Shown piece after piece: positions 18,550 through 26,979 of a DNA stretch of 64,000 nucleotides (the first letter of the stretch is position 1; each line of letters opens with the position of its first letter). This DNA is from Pseudomonas fragi (GTDB lineage: Bacteria; Pseudomonadota; Gammaproteobacteria; Pseudomonadales; Pseudomonadaceae). Position numbers and translations under genes: made by a program. The stretch covers positions 4,486,501 to 4,550,500 of the forward strand of contig NZ_LT629783.1 of NCBI RefSeq assembly GCF_900105835.1, written 5' to 3'. The notes under the pieces were generated by a model. It was given only the letters and a program-made list of their open reading frames with translations. It was not told the origin of the DNA and made no database searches.

Positions 18550-19896
18550 TCAAAAATCGTGATCGGCGTTGTCCGGGTTCAGGTCGCTGATACCCAGCTT
18601 GCCGGCAGCTTGCTCGATGGCACCGGTCTGCTTGACCAGCGCTGCAATGGCATCACGTACCACCTGGTTGCCCGCAGCGTTGTCCGCAGCGATCAACTGG
18701 TCGTAGTGCTCGCCCTTGTTGGCGCGATCAACCATGACCTGGATCTTGGCTTCAGTGTCGGCCAGGTCGGACTTGAGCGTGGCGTCGGTAGCCGGGTCGA
18801 TGACCACCACCAGCGACGACAGGCTAGGGCCGGTCATTTTTGTGCCGTCGGCCCGCACGTACTCGCCCAGGTACACGTTGCGGATGCCCTTGGCATCGTA
18901 GAAGTGCGAGTTGTGGGTGTTGTCGCTGAAGCAGTCCTGCTCGTCTTCAGGCGAGTTGGCTTCCAGGGACACTTTCATGCGCTCGCCGGCCAGTTCGCCC
19001 AGCGACAGGCTGCCCATGCCGAACAGCATCTTGCGCAGGCCGTTTTGTACCGGCTCGGCTTCCAGCGTGGCGCGGTAGTTGTCGGCCACGTTCGGTGCCC
19101 AGTTGCCGACCATTTCATTGAGGTCGTTGACCAGCAGCTGGGTTACGGCTTTCAGGTAAGCGCGACGGCGATCGTTATGACCACCGGTGGCGCCTTCGCC
19201 TTCCAGGTAGTCCGAAGCAGGACGGTTGCCTGCGCCCGGGCCGGTGCCGTTGAGGTCCTGGCCCCACAGGAGGAATTCGATGGCGTGGTAGCCGGTGGCT
19301 ACGTTGGCTTCGGAACCGCCCAGCTCGTTGAGGCTGGCCAGGGTTTCCGGGGTGATTTCGGTGACGTCGACCTTGTCTTCGCCGACCTGGATCTGGGTGT
19401 TGGCAATGATGTTGGCATTGGCACCCGGGTTGCCCAGTGCGCCGGCGTAGTTGGCGTCAACGTAGTCGATCAGGCCTTCGTCCAGCGGCCATGCGTTCAC
19501 CTGGCCTTCCCAGTCGTCGATGATGGTGTTGCCGAAGCGGAACACTTCGCTTTGCAGGTATGGCACGCGGGCTTCAACCCAGGCGGCGCGAGCGGCCTTG
19601 AGGGTGTCGTCGTTCGGTTTGGCCAGGAACGCATCGATAGCGGTCTGCAGTTTTTTGGCGGTGCTTTCGGCATCGCTGTACACGGCATGAACCATGTCGG
19701 CGTAATGGGCCACGACAGCCTTGGCAGCAGCTTCGTCGACTTTTGCCGCGGTGACGTCAGTGGCTGGCGTCGCAGTGCTGGTGGCGGCTGCCGGGGTCGG
19801 CGCCGCAGCGGTTTTTTCCTTGTCCTTGTCGCCACAGCCGGCGAGTGAGATAGCAATGGCCAGCAGACTGGCGGTAGCCAGGGGCATACGAATCAT
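18550..19896 (-). CDS. icmP: Imelysin family lipoprotein (IcmP/IrpA-like)
   Basis: Lipoprotein of 448 residues: short leader with lipobox LAGC (Cys21), an Ala/Pro/Thr-rich linker (about 28-55), then the imelysin domain with the intact signature GYHAIE at 202-207 (GxHxxE). P. aeruginosa IcmP (PA4370) is an imelysin in the same neighbourhood, close to bifA and sodB, and has been reported as a metallopeptidase; imelysins are commonly iron-regulated. I start at the ATG 19894-19896, which gives the signal peptide and has AGGA upstream; an in-frame ATG at 19974 adds residues unlike a leader. A terminator follows, so it is transcribed apart from the next operon. Confidence 0.88.
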   Translation of the reverse strand: MIRMPLATASLLAIAISLAGCGDKDKEKTAAAPTPAAATSTATPATDVTAAKVDEAAAKAVVAHYADMVHAVYSDAESTAKKLQTAIDAFLAKPNDDTLKAARAAWVEARVPYLQSEVFRFGNTIIDDWEGQVNAWPLDEGLIDYVDANYAGALGNPGANANIIANTQIQVGEDKVDVTEITPETLASLNELGGSEANVATGYHAIEFLLWGQDLNGTGPGAGNRPASDYLEGEGATGGHNDRRRAYLKAVTQLLVNDLNEMVGNWAPNVADNYRATLEAEPVQNGLRKMLFGMGSLSLGELAGERMKVSLEANSPEDEQDCFSDNTHNSHFYDAKGIRNVYLGEYVRADGTKMTGPSLSSLVVVIDPATDATLKSDLADTEAKIQVMVDRANKGEHYDQLIAADNAAGNQVVRDAIAALVKQTGAIEQAAGKLGISDLNPDNADHDF

Positions 19897-19959
19897 GGCG
19901 AAAATCCTGCTTCGAGAGGTGGGACAAGCGTGCGGCTGCACGCAAAACTGCCACATGAT

Positions 19960-19978
19960 GCGAAAGATATGCATTTTC
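19960..19978. promoter_or_regulatory. Candidate Fur box upstream of icmP
   Basis: GCGAAAGATATGCATTTTC matches the 19-base Fur consensus (GATAATGATAATCATTATC) at 13 positions by eye. It lies about 65 bases before the icmP start, in a promoter-like position with TTTACA just upstream on the minus strand. This fits iron repression of an imelysin. Confidence 0.5.
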
Positions 19979-20057
19979 TGTAAAGGGCTACGGTTGGAAA
20001 TATTTCTTGTTTACTTGCGCTCTGCGCCGGGGCTTTAGTGAATCTCGAAATATGGAC

Positions 20058-22109
20058 TTACAGAATGACTGCCTTGTTACGCTTCGCCTGCTTCAGATAA
20101 GCGACCAACTCCCGTGCGCCAAGGGGTTTGCTGTACAGGTAGCCCTGGCCTTCATGGCAGCCTTCGGCAATGACATAGGCTTCCTGTTCGGCGGTTTCGA
20201 CGCCTTCGGCGATCACCTGCATGCCCAGGCTTTTACCGAGCTGGATGATGGCGCGCACGATGGTGGCGTCGTCACCGTCATCGATCAGGTCCTGGACAAA
20301 GCTTTTATCGATCTTGATCTTGTCCAGTGGCAGGCTCTTGAGATAGCTCAAGGATGAGTAGCCGGTGCCGAAGTCATCAATGGCAATCAGCGCACCGGAG
20401 CGGCGCAGGCTGAGCAGGTGCTGGGCGGCCGTGCTGATGTCTTGCATCAGGCTGGTTTCGGTGACTTCCAGCTCCAGGCTGCGCGGCGGCAAGCGGTAGC
20501 GCTGCAACAGATTGTTGACTACCCGCGGCAGTTCGACGTGGTGCAATTGCACAGTGGACAGGTTGACCGCCATGCGCAGCTCGCTGAAGCCCTGGTCGTG
20601 CCATTCGCGCAGTTGGCGGCAGGCCTGGTCCAGTGCCCATTCGCCGATGGCAATGATACTGCCGTTTTTTTCCGCCAGCGGGATAAACAGATCGGGCGGG
20701 ACCATGCCGTGCTGCGGGTGCTGCCAGCGCAACAGGGCCTCGACGCCGACTACGCGGTGGTCGCTGTAGCGGATTTGCGGCTGGTAGACCAGGTGCAGCT
20801 GGTTGCACAAGAGGGCTTCGCGCAGGTCTTTTTCCAGCTCGCGCATGCGCCGCATCTCGCGGTCGACGCTGGCGATATAAAACTGGTAGCGGCTGCGCGA
20901 ATAGCTTTTGGCCAGGGTCATGGTCTGCTCGGCCTTTTGCAGCAATTGCTCGGTAGTGTCGCCATCTTCGGGGAACAGGGTGATGCCGATGGTGGCGCGC
21001 AGGCGGATGCTTTGCTGATCGAGGCTGAACGGTGATTCGAGGTCATCGAGAATGCTCTGGGCCAGCTCGGCGGCCTCGTAAGGCTGCTCGATATGGGCCT
21101 GCACCAGGGCAAACTGATCGCCGCCCAGACGGCCAAGCGCACCGAGGCTGCCGCTATGGGCGCGCAAGCGGTCGGCCAGGGCCTGGAGCAACTGGTCGCC
21201 GGTTTGATAGCCGAACTGTTCGTTGATGCCCTTAAAGTCGTCCAGGCCCACGCACAGCACGGCGACCCGGCGCTGCAAGCGGCCTGCATCGGTGAGGATC
21301 TTGCCCAATTGCCCCTGCAATTGCTGGCGGTTGGGCAGCCCGGTCAAAAAGTCGTACTGGGCCATGCGCAGCAACGAGCTTTCGGCTTCGTGGCGCAAGC
21401 GGTTGTTGCGCTCGATCGAAGCCAGCAACTGATTGGATGTATTGACCCACACCCCCAGTTCGTTGTGCTCATGGCCCTTGAGCAGGGGGATCACATGCTC
21501 GCTGGGGCGGTCGGGGTTGATGCTGGTCAGGTGGCCAATGATGTTGGACAGCGGCTTGGTCAACAGCCAGTGATAGACCAGATACAACACCAGCCCCATC
21601 AGCAGGGCGCGCAACAGGCCGGAAAACAGCATGACGGCGGAGTCGGTCAACAGGCCCTGGCCGTAAGTGGCAGTATCGAGGGTAATGCTCAGGTCGCCGT
21701 AGTACTCGCTGTAGGGCCCCTGGCCCACCAGCGGGATACTGAACGTGTGCTCGCGACCCAAAATCATGTCGGTCACCCAGCGGCTTGATGAACTGTGCAA
21801 TGCCCGGGCTTTTTCGGCGAGGGCCGCTTCATTGGGGTGGCCGATGGATGCCTTGCGCACAGCCGGGTCCTGGAACAGGCCTTCGATGACTTGCATGGCC
21901 ATGTCACGGTCCAGGCTATAAAGCGCCTGGGTCGAGGGGTCGCGAAACATGTCGAGGATGCGCCCGGCATCGGTCGTGACGGCCTGTCGGACTTTGTAGG
22001 CATCGAACACGATTTGTGCGCAACTCAGCACTCCTCCGACAACCAGTGCCGACAGCAGCACGATCCGGAGCAACTTGAGTGACAAGCTGTTTTTGAATTG
22101 CCGCTTCAA
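20058..22109 (-). CDS. bifA: BifA cyclic-di-GMP phosphodiesterase (degenerate GGDEF plus EAL)
   Basis: Inner-membrane protein of 683 residues: transmembrane helix about 12-36, periplasmic region to about 155, second helix about 158-182, a GGDEF-like domain whose signature reads GGDQF at 329-333, and an EAL domain with VGVEALLRW at 455-463 and DKIKIDKSFV. In P. aeruginosa BifA is a c-di-GMP phosphodiesterase that controls biofilm and swarming, and its GGDEF site is likewise altered to GGDQF. Position between sodB and icmP matches PA4366-PA4370. It starts at the ATG 22107-22109 and is probably transcribed alone. Confidence 0.94.
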   Translation of the reverse strand: MKRQFKNSLSLKLLRIVLLSALVVGGVLSCAQIVFDAYKVRQAVTTDAGRILDMFRDPSTQALYSLDRDMAMQVIEGLFQDPAVRKASIGHPNEAALAEKARALHSSSSRWVTDMILGREHTFSIPLVGQGPYSEYYGDLSITLDTATYGQGLLTDSAVMLFSGLLRALLMGLVLYLVYHWLLTKPLSNIIGHLTSINPDRPSEHVIPLLKGHEHNELGVWVNTSNQLLASIERNNRLRHEAESSLLRMAQYDFLTGLPNRQQLQGQLGKILTDAGRLQRRVAVLCVGLDDFKGINEQFGYQTGDQLLQALADRLRAHSGSLGALGRLGGDQFALVQAHIEQPYEAAELAQSILDDLESPFSLDQQSIRLRATIGITLFPEDGDTTEQLLQKAEQTMTLAKSYSRSRYQFYIASVDREMRRMRELEKDLREALLCNQLHLVYQPQIRYSDHRVVGVEALLRWQHPQHGMVPPDLFIPLAEKNGSIIAIGEWALDQACRQLREWHDQGFSELRMAVNLSTVQLHHVELPRVVNNLLQRYRLPPRSLELEVTETSLMQDISTAAQHLLSLRRSGALIAIDDFGTGYSSLSYLKSLPLDKIKIDKSFVQDLIDDGDDATIVRAIIQLGKSLGMQVIAEGVETAEQEAYVIAEGCHEGQGYLYSKPLGARELVAYLKQAKRNKAVIL

Positions 22110-22305
22110 AGCGCTATTCCTTGTTTCTCGCCGTTAATGCCTGTTGGGGGGACAAGTATGCAAGCCGTCAGCACACGCTGTTCACGATCGCCACTGTGTC
22201 GGTATTCTGACTTCGAACTTGAGGCGCGCAATAAAAAAAACCAACGCTTTCATACTAGCTGGCCCGGATTGTGCGCAAGGGTCTTTTGGCACTTTTCACG
22301 CGGCC

Positions 22306-22337
22306 AAAAAAAAACCCGGCAATGCCGGGTTTTTTTA
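22306..22337 (-). terminator. Rho-independent terminator of sodB
   Basis: AAAAAAACCCGGCA-AT-GCCGGGTTTTTTT: a GC stem flanked by A and T runs, 14 bases past the sodB stop on the minus strand. The symmetric A/T runs could stop transcription from both sides. Confidence 0.9.
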
Positions 22338-22350
22338 TCTGGAGCGAGGC

Positions 22351-22947
22351 TTAGGCAGTGAAGGTCTTGCCTTCGAACTGCTCAGCCACGAACTTCCAGT
22401 TAACGAGGTTCCAGAACGCTTCTACATACTTCGGACGCACGTTGCGGTAGTCGATGTAGTAGGCGTGTTCCCAAACGTCGCAGGTCAGCAGCGGGGTGTC
22501 GCCGCTGGTCAGCGGGTTGCCGGCGCCGATGGTGCTGGCCAGGGCCAGGGAACCGTCAGCTTTCTTCACCAGCCAGCCCCAGCCGGAGCCGAAGGTGCCG
22601 ATGGAAGTCTTGCTGAATTCTTCCTTGAACTTGTCGAACGAACCGAAGGCAGCGTTGATGGCATCAGCCAGCGCGCCAGTCGGTTGGCCGCCGGCGTTTG
22701 GCGCCAGGCAGTTCCAGTAGAAGGTGTGGTTCCAGACCTGAGCGGCGTTGTTGAAGATACCGCCCGAAGAGGTTTTAACGATCTCTTCCAGGGTTTTGCC
22801 TTCGAACTCGGTGCCTGGCACCAGGTTGTTCAGGTTCACGACGTAGGTGTTGTGGTGCTTGTCGTGGTGAAACTCCAGGGTTTCTTTGGAGATGTGCGGC
22901 TGCAGGGCATCGTGTGCGTACGGCAGCGGCGGCAATTCGAAAGCCAT
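22351..22947 (-). CDS. sodB: Superoxide dismutase [Fe]
   Basis: Cytoplasmic iron superoxide dismutase of 198 residues. It starts [20 protein letters not shown], with metal ligands in [10 protein letters not shown] (His27 region), NHTFYW (His about 74), and [13 protein letters not shown] (Asp/His near 157-161). The FeSOD-type GSGWGWLV and the [16 protein letters not shown] region are also present. It converts superoxide to peroxide and oxygen. I take the ATG at 22945-22947 with AGGAGAATC upstream rather than the upstream ATG at 22995. It has its own terminator, and its neighbour bifA matches the P. aeruginosa order. Confidence 0.96.
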   Translation of the reverse strand: MAFELPPLPYAHDALQPHISKETLEFHHDKHHNTYVVNLNNLVPGTEFEGKTLEEIVKTSSGGIFNNAAQVWNHTFYWNCLAPNAGGQPTGALADAINAAFGSFDKFKEEFSKTSIGTFGSGWGWLVKKADGSLALASTIGAGNPLTSGDTPLLTCDVWEHAYYIDYRNVRPKYVEAFWNLVNWKFVAEQFEGKTFTA

Positions 22948-23131
22948 GATGATTCTCCTAATCAGGTCAGTTGCGATGAGCGCAAGGCCGATCACGGGCG
23001 GCCAAACACGCGCCGATGAGTTTTTACTCTTTGCGGCGCAGGGTCAGGATCATAGCACCGGGGTGACCGCTTAACCACGCGACAACTGTGTGGGATAGAC
23101 GTTTCAGCAGGTGTGGGACTATTTTTTTTAG

Positions 23132-23220
23132 CTGTGGGAGCGGGCTTGCTCGCGATGATATCGCTGGGGTTTGTCTGACAGACTGCGCCGTCTGCATCGC
23201 GAGCAAGCCCGCTCCCACAG
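23132..23220. repeat. REP pair, family B copy 1 (GTGGGAGCGGGCTTGCTCGCGA)
   Basis: Two inverted REP arms face each other: CTGTGGGAGCGGGCTTGCTC at the left and its complement at the right, about 40 bases apart. The copy lies between the sodB start side and the argO 3' end. Five other copies occur in this window. Confidence 0.9.
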
Positions 23221-23229
23221 GTTTTGCGC

Positions 23230-23832
23230 TCAGCCCGAAACTATCAGTTGCACCGCCACCGCATACATCATCACCGCCACCAGCAAATCGAGGATGCGCC
23301 AGGTGTTTGGCCGTGCCAGCCACGGCGCAAGCCAGGCAGCGCCCAGGGCCAGGGTGAAAAACCACATCAGCGAAGCACTGGCCGCGCCCACTACATAGGC
23401 GCCGGGCACGCTTTGTTGAGCACCAAGGGAGCCGATCAGCAACACTGTATCGAGATAGACATGGGGGTTGAGCAGAGTCACGGCCAGCGCACTGAGCATC
23501 ACTGCCTTGAGCGAGCGCGCCGTCTGGCCGGCAGATTGTTCAAGGCTCGACTGGGAAAACGCCCGACGCAGTGCCTGGGTGCCGTACCACAACAAAAACA
23601 CCGCGCCGCCCCAGCGTGCCACGCTGAGCAATAACGGGTTTTGTGCCAGAAGGGTGGCCAGGCCGAACACCCCGGCGGCCACCAGCAAGGCATCGCTCAC
23701 CACGCAAAATGCGGCCACGGGCAGGTGGTGTTCACGGCGCAGGCTTTGTGCCAGGACGAAGGCATTCTGGGTGCCGATGGCCATGATCAGGCCGAACGCG
23801 ACCAACAGGCCATTAAGGTAGCTTTGCCACAT
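23230..23832 (-). CDS. argO: LysE/ArgO-type amino-acid exporter
   Basis: Inner-membrane exporter of 200 residues with about six hydrophobic helices. It starts MWQSYLNGLLVAFGLIMAIGTQ and contains IGTQNAFVLAQSLRREH, the LysE-family signature, and TLLNPHVYLDT. ArgO proteins export arginine (and lysine analogues) and are activated by the LysR-type regulator ArgP, which is encoded divergently 103 bases away. That pairing strongly supports the call. The REP pair 10 bases after the stop may serve as the transcript end. Confidence 0.92.
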   Translation of the reverse strand: MWQSYLNGLLVAFGLIMAIGTQNAFVLAQSLRREHHLPVAAFCVVSDALLVAAGVFGLATLLAQNPLLLSVARWGGAVFLLWYGTQALRRAFSQSSLEQSAGQTARSLKAVMLSALAVTLLNPHVYLDTVLLIGSLGAQQSVPGAYVVGAASASLMWFFTLALGAAWLAPWLARPNTWRILDLLVAVMMYAVAVQLIVSG

Positions 23833-23935
23833 AAGGATTACTCGTTGTACTGCAGGCGGGGTTGCTGCTGGCTATTGTCCTGCCCTTGGCTGTATAAGAA
23901 AAACCAATATTGCTGATCGCTCATTAGGAAAACTG

Positions 23936-24829
23936 ATGTTCGACTATAAATTACTCTCGGCCCTCGCTGCAGTGGTGGAACAAGCCGGATTTGAGCGGGC
24001 GGCGCAGGTGCTTGGGCTGTCACAATCGGCCATCTCCCAGCGCATCAAATTGCTTGAGGCCCGTATCGGCCAGCCGGTGCTGGTGCGCGCCACGCCACCG
24101 ACCCCGACCGAGATCGGCCGGCGCCTGCTCAACCATGTACAGCAAGTGCGTTTGCTGGAGCGTGACTTGCAAAGTGCGGTGCCGGCGCTGGACGAAGACG
24201 GTTTGCCGGAGCGGTTGCGGATCGCCTTGAATGCCGACAGCCTGGCCACCTGGTGGGCGCAGGCCGTGGGCGATTTTTGTGCCGAGCAACACCTGCTGCT
24301 GGATATGGTGGTTGAGGATCAGACCGTTGGCCTCAAACGCATGCGTGCCGGTGAAGTGGCAGCCTGCCTGTGCGCCAGTGAGCGCCCGGTTGCCGGGGCT
24401 CGCAGTGTGCTGCTGGGGGCCATGCGATACCGTGCGCTGGCCAGCCCGGCCTTTATAGCGCGGCATTTTCCCCATGGGGTGAGTGCCGTGCAGTTGTCAA
24501 AAACGCCGGCCCTGGTGTTCGGCCCGGATGATTTTCTGCAGCACCGCTACCTTGCCGCACTGGGCGTCGAAGAGGGTTTCGAGCACCATTTGTGCCCGTC
24601 CTCAGAGGGCTTTATCCGCCTCACCGAGGCCGGCCTGGGGTGGGGGCTGGTGCCTGAACTGCAAGTGCGCGAACAATTGGCAAATGGCAGCCTGGTGGAG
24701 CTTTTGCCAGATAAACCCATCGACGTGCCACTGTACTGGCATCATTGGCGCAATGGCGGACAACTGCTGGGGCAACTGACCGAACATTTATCGCGTTCGG
24801 CAGCCCGCTGGTTAGTGCCTTTGGCCTGA
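23936..24829 (+). CDS. argP: ArgP (IciA) LysR-family regulator of argO
   Basis: LysR-type activator of 297 residues: N-terminal winged helix-turn-helix (residues 1-60, FERAAQVLGLSQSAISQRIKLLE) and a substrate-binding domain from about residue 90. The sequence MFDYKLLSALAAVVEQAGFE is ArgP-like. In E. coli ArgP activates argO with arginine and blocks it with lysine. It is divergent from argO, sharing a 103-base control region that must hold both promoters and the ArgP sites. The ATG at 23936 has TTAGGAAAAC upstream. Confidence 0.92.
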   Translation: MFDYKLLSALAAVVEQAGFERAAQVLGLSQSAISQRIKLLEARIGQPVLVRATPPTPTEIGRRLLNHVQQVRLLERDLQSAVPALDEDGLPERLRIALNADSLATWWAQAVGDFCAEQHLLLDMVVEDQTVGLKRMRAGEVAACLCASERPVAGARSVLLGAMRYRALASPAFIARHFPHGVSAVQLSKTPALVFGPDDFLQHRYLAALGVEEGFEHHLCPSSEGFIRLTEAGLGWGLVPELQVREQLANGSLVELLPDKPIDVPLYWHHWRNGGQLLGQLTEHLSRSAARWLVPLA

Positions 24830-24881
24830 TAACCGGCGTTTAAAGAGCAAGCAGCACGAATTACAGCATTTGGAGTGATTG

Positions 24882-25880
24882 ATGAAGATTCTGGTCACCG
24901 GCGCAAGCGGCTTTATTGGCGGACGCTTTGCGCGTTTTGCCCTGGAGCAGGGCTTTGACGTACGGGTCAGCGGGCGTCGGGCCGAAGGTGTCGAACACCT
25001 GGTGCGACGCGGGGCTGAATTTATCCCGGGGGATTTGACCGATGGCTTGCTGGTGCGCGACTTGTGCGTCGATGTCGATGCGGTGGTGCATTGTGCGGGG
25101 CATGTGGGCGCCTGGGGGCGTTATCAGGACTTCCACCGTGACAACGTGCTGGTGACCGAAAACGTGGTTGAAGCCTGCCTCAAGCAGCGGGTGCGGCGCC
25201 TGGTGCACTTGTCTTCGGCAGCGTTGTACTTCGATGGCCGCGACCACAACGACCTGACCGAGGAGCAGGTGCCCAAGCGCTTCAGGCACCCCTATGCCGC
25301 CACTAAAAACCTGGCAGAGCAGAAGGTGTTTGGTGCCCAGGAGTTTGGTCTTGAAGTGGTTGCCCTGCGCCCCAGTCTGGTTACCGGGGCAGGGGACATG
25401 AGCCTCTTCCCGCGATTGCTCAAGCAGCAGCGCAAGGGCCGGCTGGCCATTGTCGGCAACGGTCTGAACAAGGTCGACTTCACCAGCATGCAAAACCTCA
25501 ATGAGGCGCTGATGAGCAGCTTGCTGAGCAGCGCTGCGGCGTTGGGCAGGGCCTACAATATAAGCAATGGCACGCCGATACCTTATTGGGATGTGGTCAA
25601 TTATGTGATGCGCCAAATGAACGTGGCGCAAGTGACCCGTTACCGGGGCTACACCCTGGCCTACTGCCGAGGAGCGCTTAACGAAGCGGCCTGCAAGCTG
25701 TGGCCGGGGCAGCCTGAGCCGTCACTCTCGCGTTTGGGCGTGCAGATCATGAACAAAGACTTTACCCTCGACATCGGCCGCGCCCGGCATTACCTCGATT
25801 ACGATCCCAAGGTGAGTCTGTGGGCCGCGCTTGATGAATTCTGCGGCTGGTGGAAAGCTCAGGAATCCCCTTACCGCTAA
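24882..25880 (+). CDS. NAD-dependent epimerase/dehydratase (extended SDR)
   Basis: Extended short-chain dehydrogenase of 332 residues. It has the N-terminal NAD-binding motif VTGASGFIGGRF (TGxxGxxG class), HCAGHVGAWG in place of the usual NNAG region, and the catalytic YAATKNLAE (YxxxK). Similar proteins include 3-beta-hydroxysteroid dehydrogenase-like and sugar epimerase-like enzymes; the substrate cannot be told. GGAG lies six bases before the ATG at 24882; the TTG just before it is an unlikely start. The next gene, a coiled-coil membrane protein, starts 28 bases after the stop and is probably in the same transcript. Confidence 0.84.
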   Translation: MKILVTGASGFIGGRFARFALEQGFDVRVSGRRAEGVEHLVRRGAEFIPGDLTDGLLVRDLCVDVDAVVHCAGHVGAWGRYQDFHRDNVLVTENVVEACLKQRVRRLVHLSSAALYFDGRDHNDLTEEQVPKRFRHPYAATKNLAEQKVFGAQEFGLEVVALRPSLVTGAGDMSLFPRLLKQQRKGRLAIVGNGLNKVDFTSMQNLNEALMSSLLSSAAALGRAYNISNGTPIPYWDVVNYVMRQMNVAQVTRYRGYTLAYCRGALNEAACKLWPGQPEPSLSRLGVQIMNKDFTLDIGRARHYLDYDPKVSLWAALDEFCGWWKAQESPYR

Positions 25881-25908
25881 CCGCTGCCGCCATTTTTAAA
25901 GGTTTACG

Positions 25909-26730
25909 ATGCGTAACGATGCCCGCGACGACTTTGACAATGTGCCGACCCTGCGCGCCGATGCCCATGATCATGATGAGCCGCAGGCCAGCCCTGGTGC
26001 CCGTGAGCGCACCACGGTGTACTCGCGCAACACGCCGGTGATCAAGGTCAAGGGCCCGAGCACCGGGCCTTTGTGGACCTTGATCTGTGCCTTGCTGGTG
26101 GCCGTTGGCGGGTTGGCCTGGTGGAGCTTTCAGCAGATTTCGCTGATGGAGCAACAGTTGGTGGCCACCCAGGAGAGTTTTGCCCGTATCAGCGAAGAAG
26201 CTGCCGGGCGCCTGCAGGCCATTTCCGGCAAGGTGGTTGCCAGTGAGTCGACGATCAATACCGGCAGCGAAGCCTTGAAGATGCAGATCAAGCAGCTTGA
26301 AGAACAGTTGCTTGAGCAGAGCAAGCGTCAGCAAGGGTTGGTGGCGGGGCAGCAGGGGGATCTGGATCAGCGCTTTGAGCAAATCAATGCGGCCATGTTG
26401 CTGCAAGTGACGGCGCAGAAAGAAAACCAGGCCAAGCTCGAAACCGAAATCAAGAACCTGGGCACTGAGCTGGCCACGCTCAAGGCGGGTGTCGCCCAGC
26501 AGGTCGCAGAGGTGGCGGCCTTGAAGAAACAGGGCAACCCGAGCGCGGCAGTGGAGCGCCTGGAGCAGGACATGATCGTGCTCAAAAGCGAACTCGAAAA
26601 TCGTCCGGCTCCGGCTCAAGGCGCCAATGCGGCCGAGTTTGACGTGTTCCGTGCGCAGATGACGCGCAACATCAACACCCTGCAAAGCCAGATTCAGAAC
26701 CTGCAAAAGCAGATCAGCGCTCGACCTTGA
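25909..26730 (+). CDS. Single-pass membrane protein with long coiled coil
   Basis: Protein of 273 residues: hydrophilic N-terminal tail (about 1-58), one transmembrane helix (LWTLICALLVAVGGLAWW, about 60-78), then an almost continuous coiled coil rich in Glu, Gln, Lys and Leu to the end (for example QIKQLEEQLLEQSKRQQG). The type II topology would place the coil in the periplasm. I do not recognise a named family; it is annotated only as a hypothetical or ATPase-like protein in relatives I remember. It follows the epimerase gene closely. Confidence 0.8.
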   Translation: MRNDARDDFDNVPTLRADAHDHDEPQASPGARERTTVYSRNTPVIKVKGPSTGPLWTLICALLVAVGGLAWWSFQQISLMEQQLVATQESFARISEEAAGRLQAISGKVVASESTINTGSEALKMQIKQLEEQLLEQSKRQQGLVAGQQGDLDQRFEQINAAMLLQVTAQKENQAKLETEIKNLGTELATLKAGVAQQVAEVAALKKQGNPSAAVERLEQDMIVLKSELENRPAPAQGANAAEFDVFRAQMTRNINTLQSQIQNLQKQISARP

Positions 26731-26736
26731 CGGTTT

Positions 26737-26774
26737 TCCCCTCACCCCAACCCTCTCCCGCAGGGAGAGGGGGC
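26737..26774. repeat. Single-arm copy of repeat family C
   Basis: CCCCTCACCCCAACCCTCTCC followed by GCAGGGAGAGGGGG: one arm of the element seen twice at 8338-8479. It can fold as a hairpin and may end transcription of the coiled-coil gene. Confidence 0.75.
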
Positions 26775-26812
26775 TGATGTCTGGCGTCAGGCAGATCTGG
26801 ATTTGCCTGTCG

Positions 26813-26857
26813 GCGGATTTCCGCTTATTCCTGCGCTGAAAGTCAGCGGATTCCCGC
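26813..26857. promoter_or_regulatory. Paired upstream activator sites of the kgtP-like gene
   Basis: GCGGATTTCCGC at 26813-26824 and GCGGATTCCCGC at 26846-26857, each followed by TTAT, centres 33 bases apart (about three helical turns). The same motif pair occurs before dctA (49555 and 49596). They lie about 50-90 bases upstream of a sigma-54 promoter, so they are probably enhancer sites for a sigma-54 activator. Confidence 0.65.
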
Positions 26858-26899
26858 TTATCCATCTCCCGCAAGCCATGTAAACCGTGGCTTCAAGCG

Positions 26900-26916
26900 T
26901 TGGCACAAGTCCTGCT
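26900..26916 (+). promoter_or_regulatory. Sigma-54 promoter of the kgtP-like gene
   Basis: TTGGCACAAGTCCTGCT matches TGGCAC-N5-YTGCW with the required GG-N10-GC spacing (GG at 26902-26903, GC at 26914-26915). It lies about 65 bases before the start codon and downstream of two enhancer-like palindromes. Confidence 0.8.
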
Positions 26917-26979
26917 ATAGCCCTGCAAGCTCGCGTTTTGACGCGCTATAAAAAAACAAATAAAAGAAGGATCCATTCA

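Noticed and set aside
18463..19848. A 461-codon plus-strand frame opposite icmP
   Set aside because: It mirrors the GC-rich third positions of the real gene and has no family features or ribosome-binding site.
20058..22109. BifA as an active diguanylate cyclase
   Set aside because: The GGDEF motif reads GGDQF, as in characterised BifA, and the EAL domain is intact, so phosphodiesterase activity is more likely.
23088..23398. Open frames across the REP pair near 23.1 kb
   Set aside because: They encode the repeat arms themselves and start within them; no ribosome-binding site or family signal.
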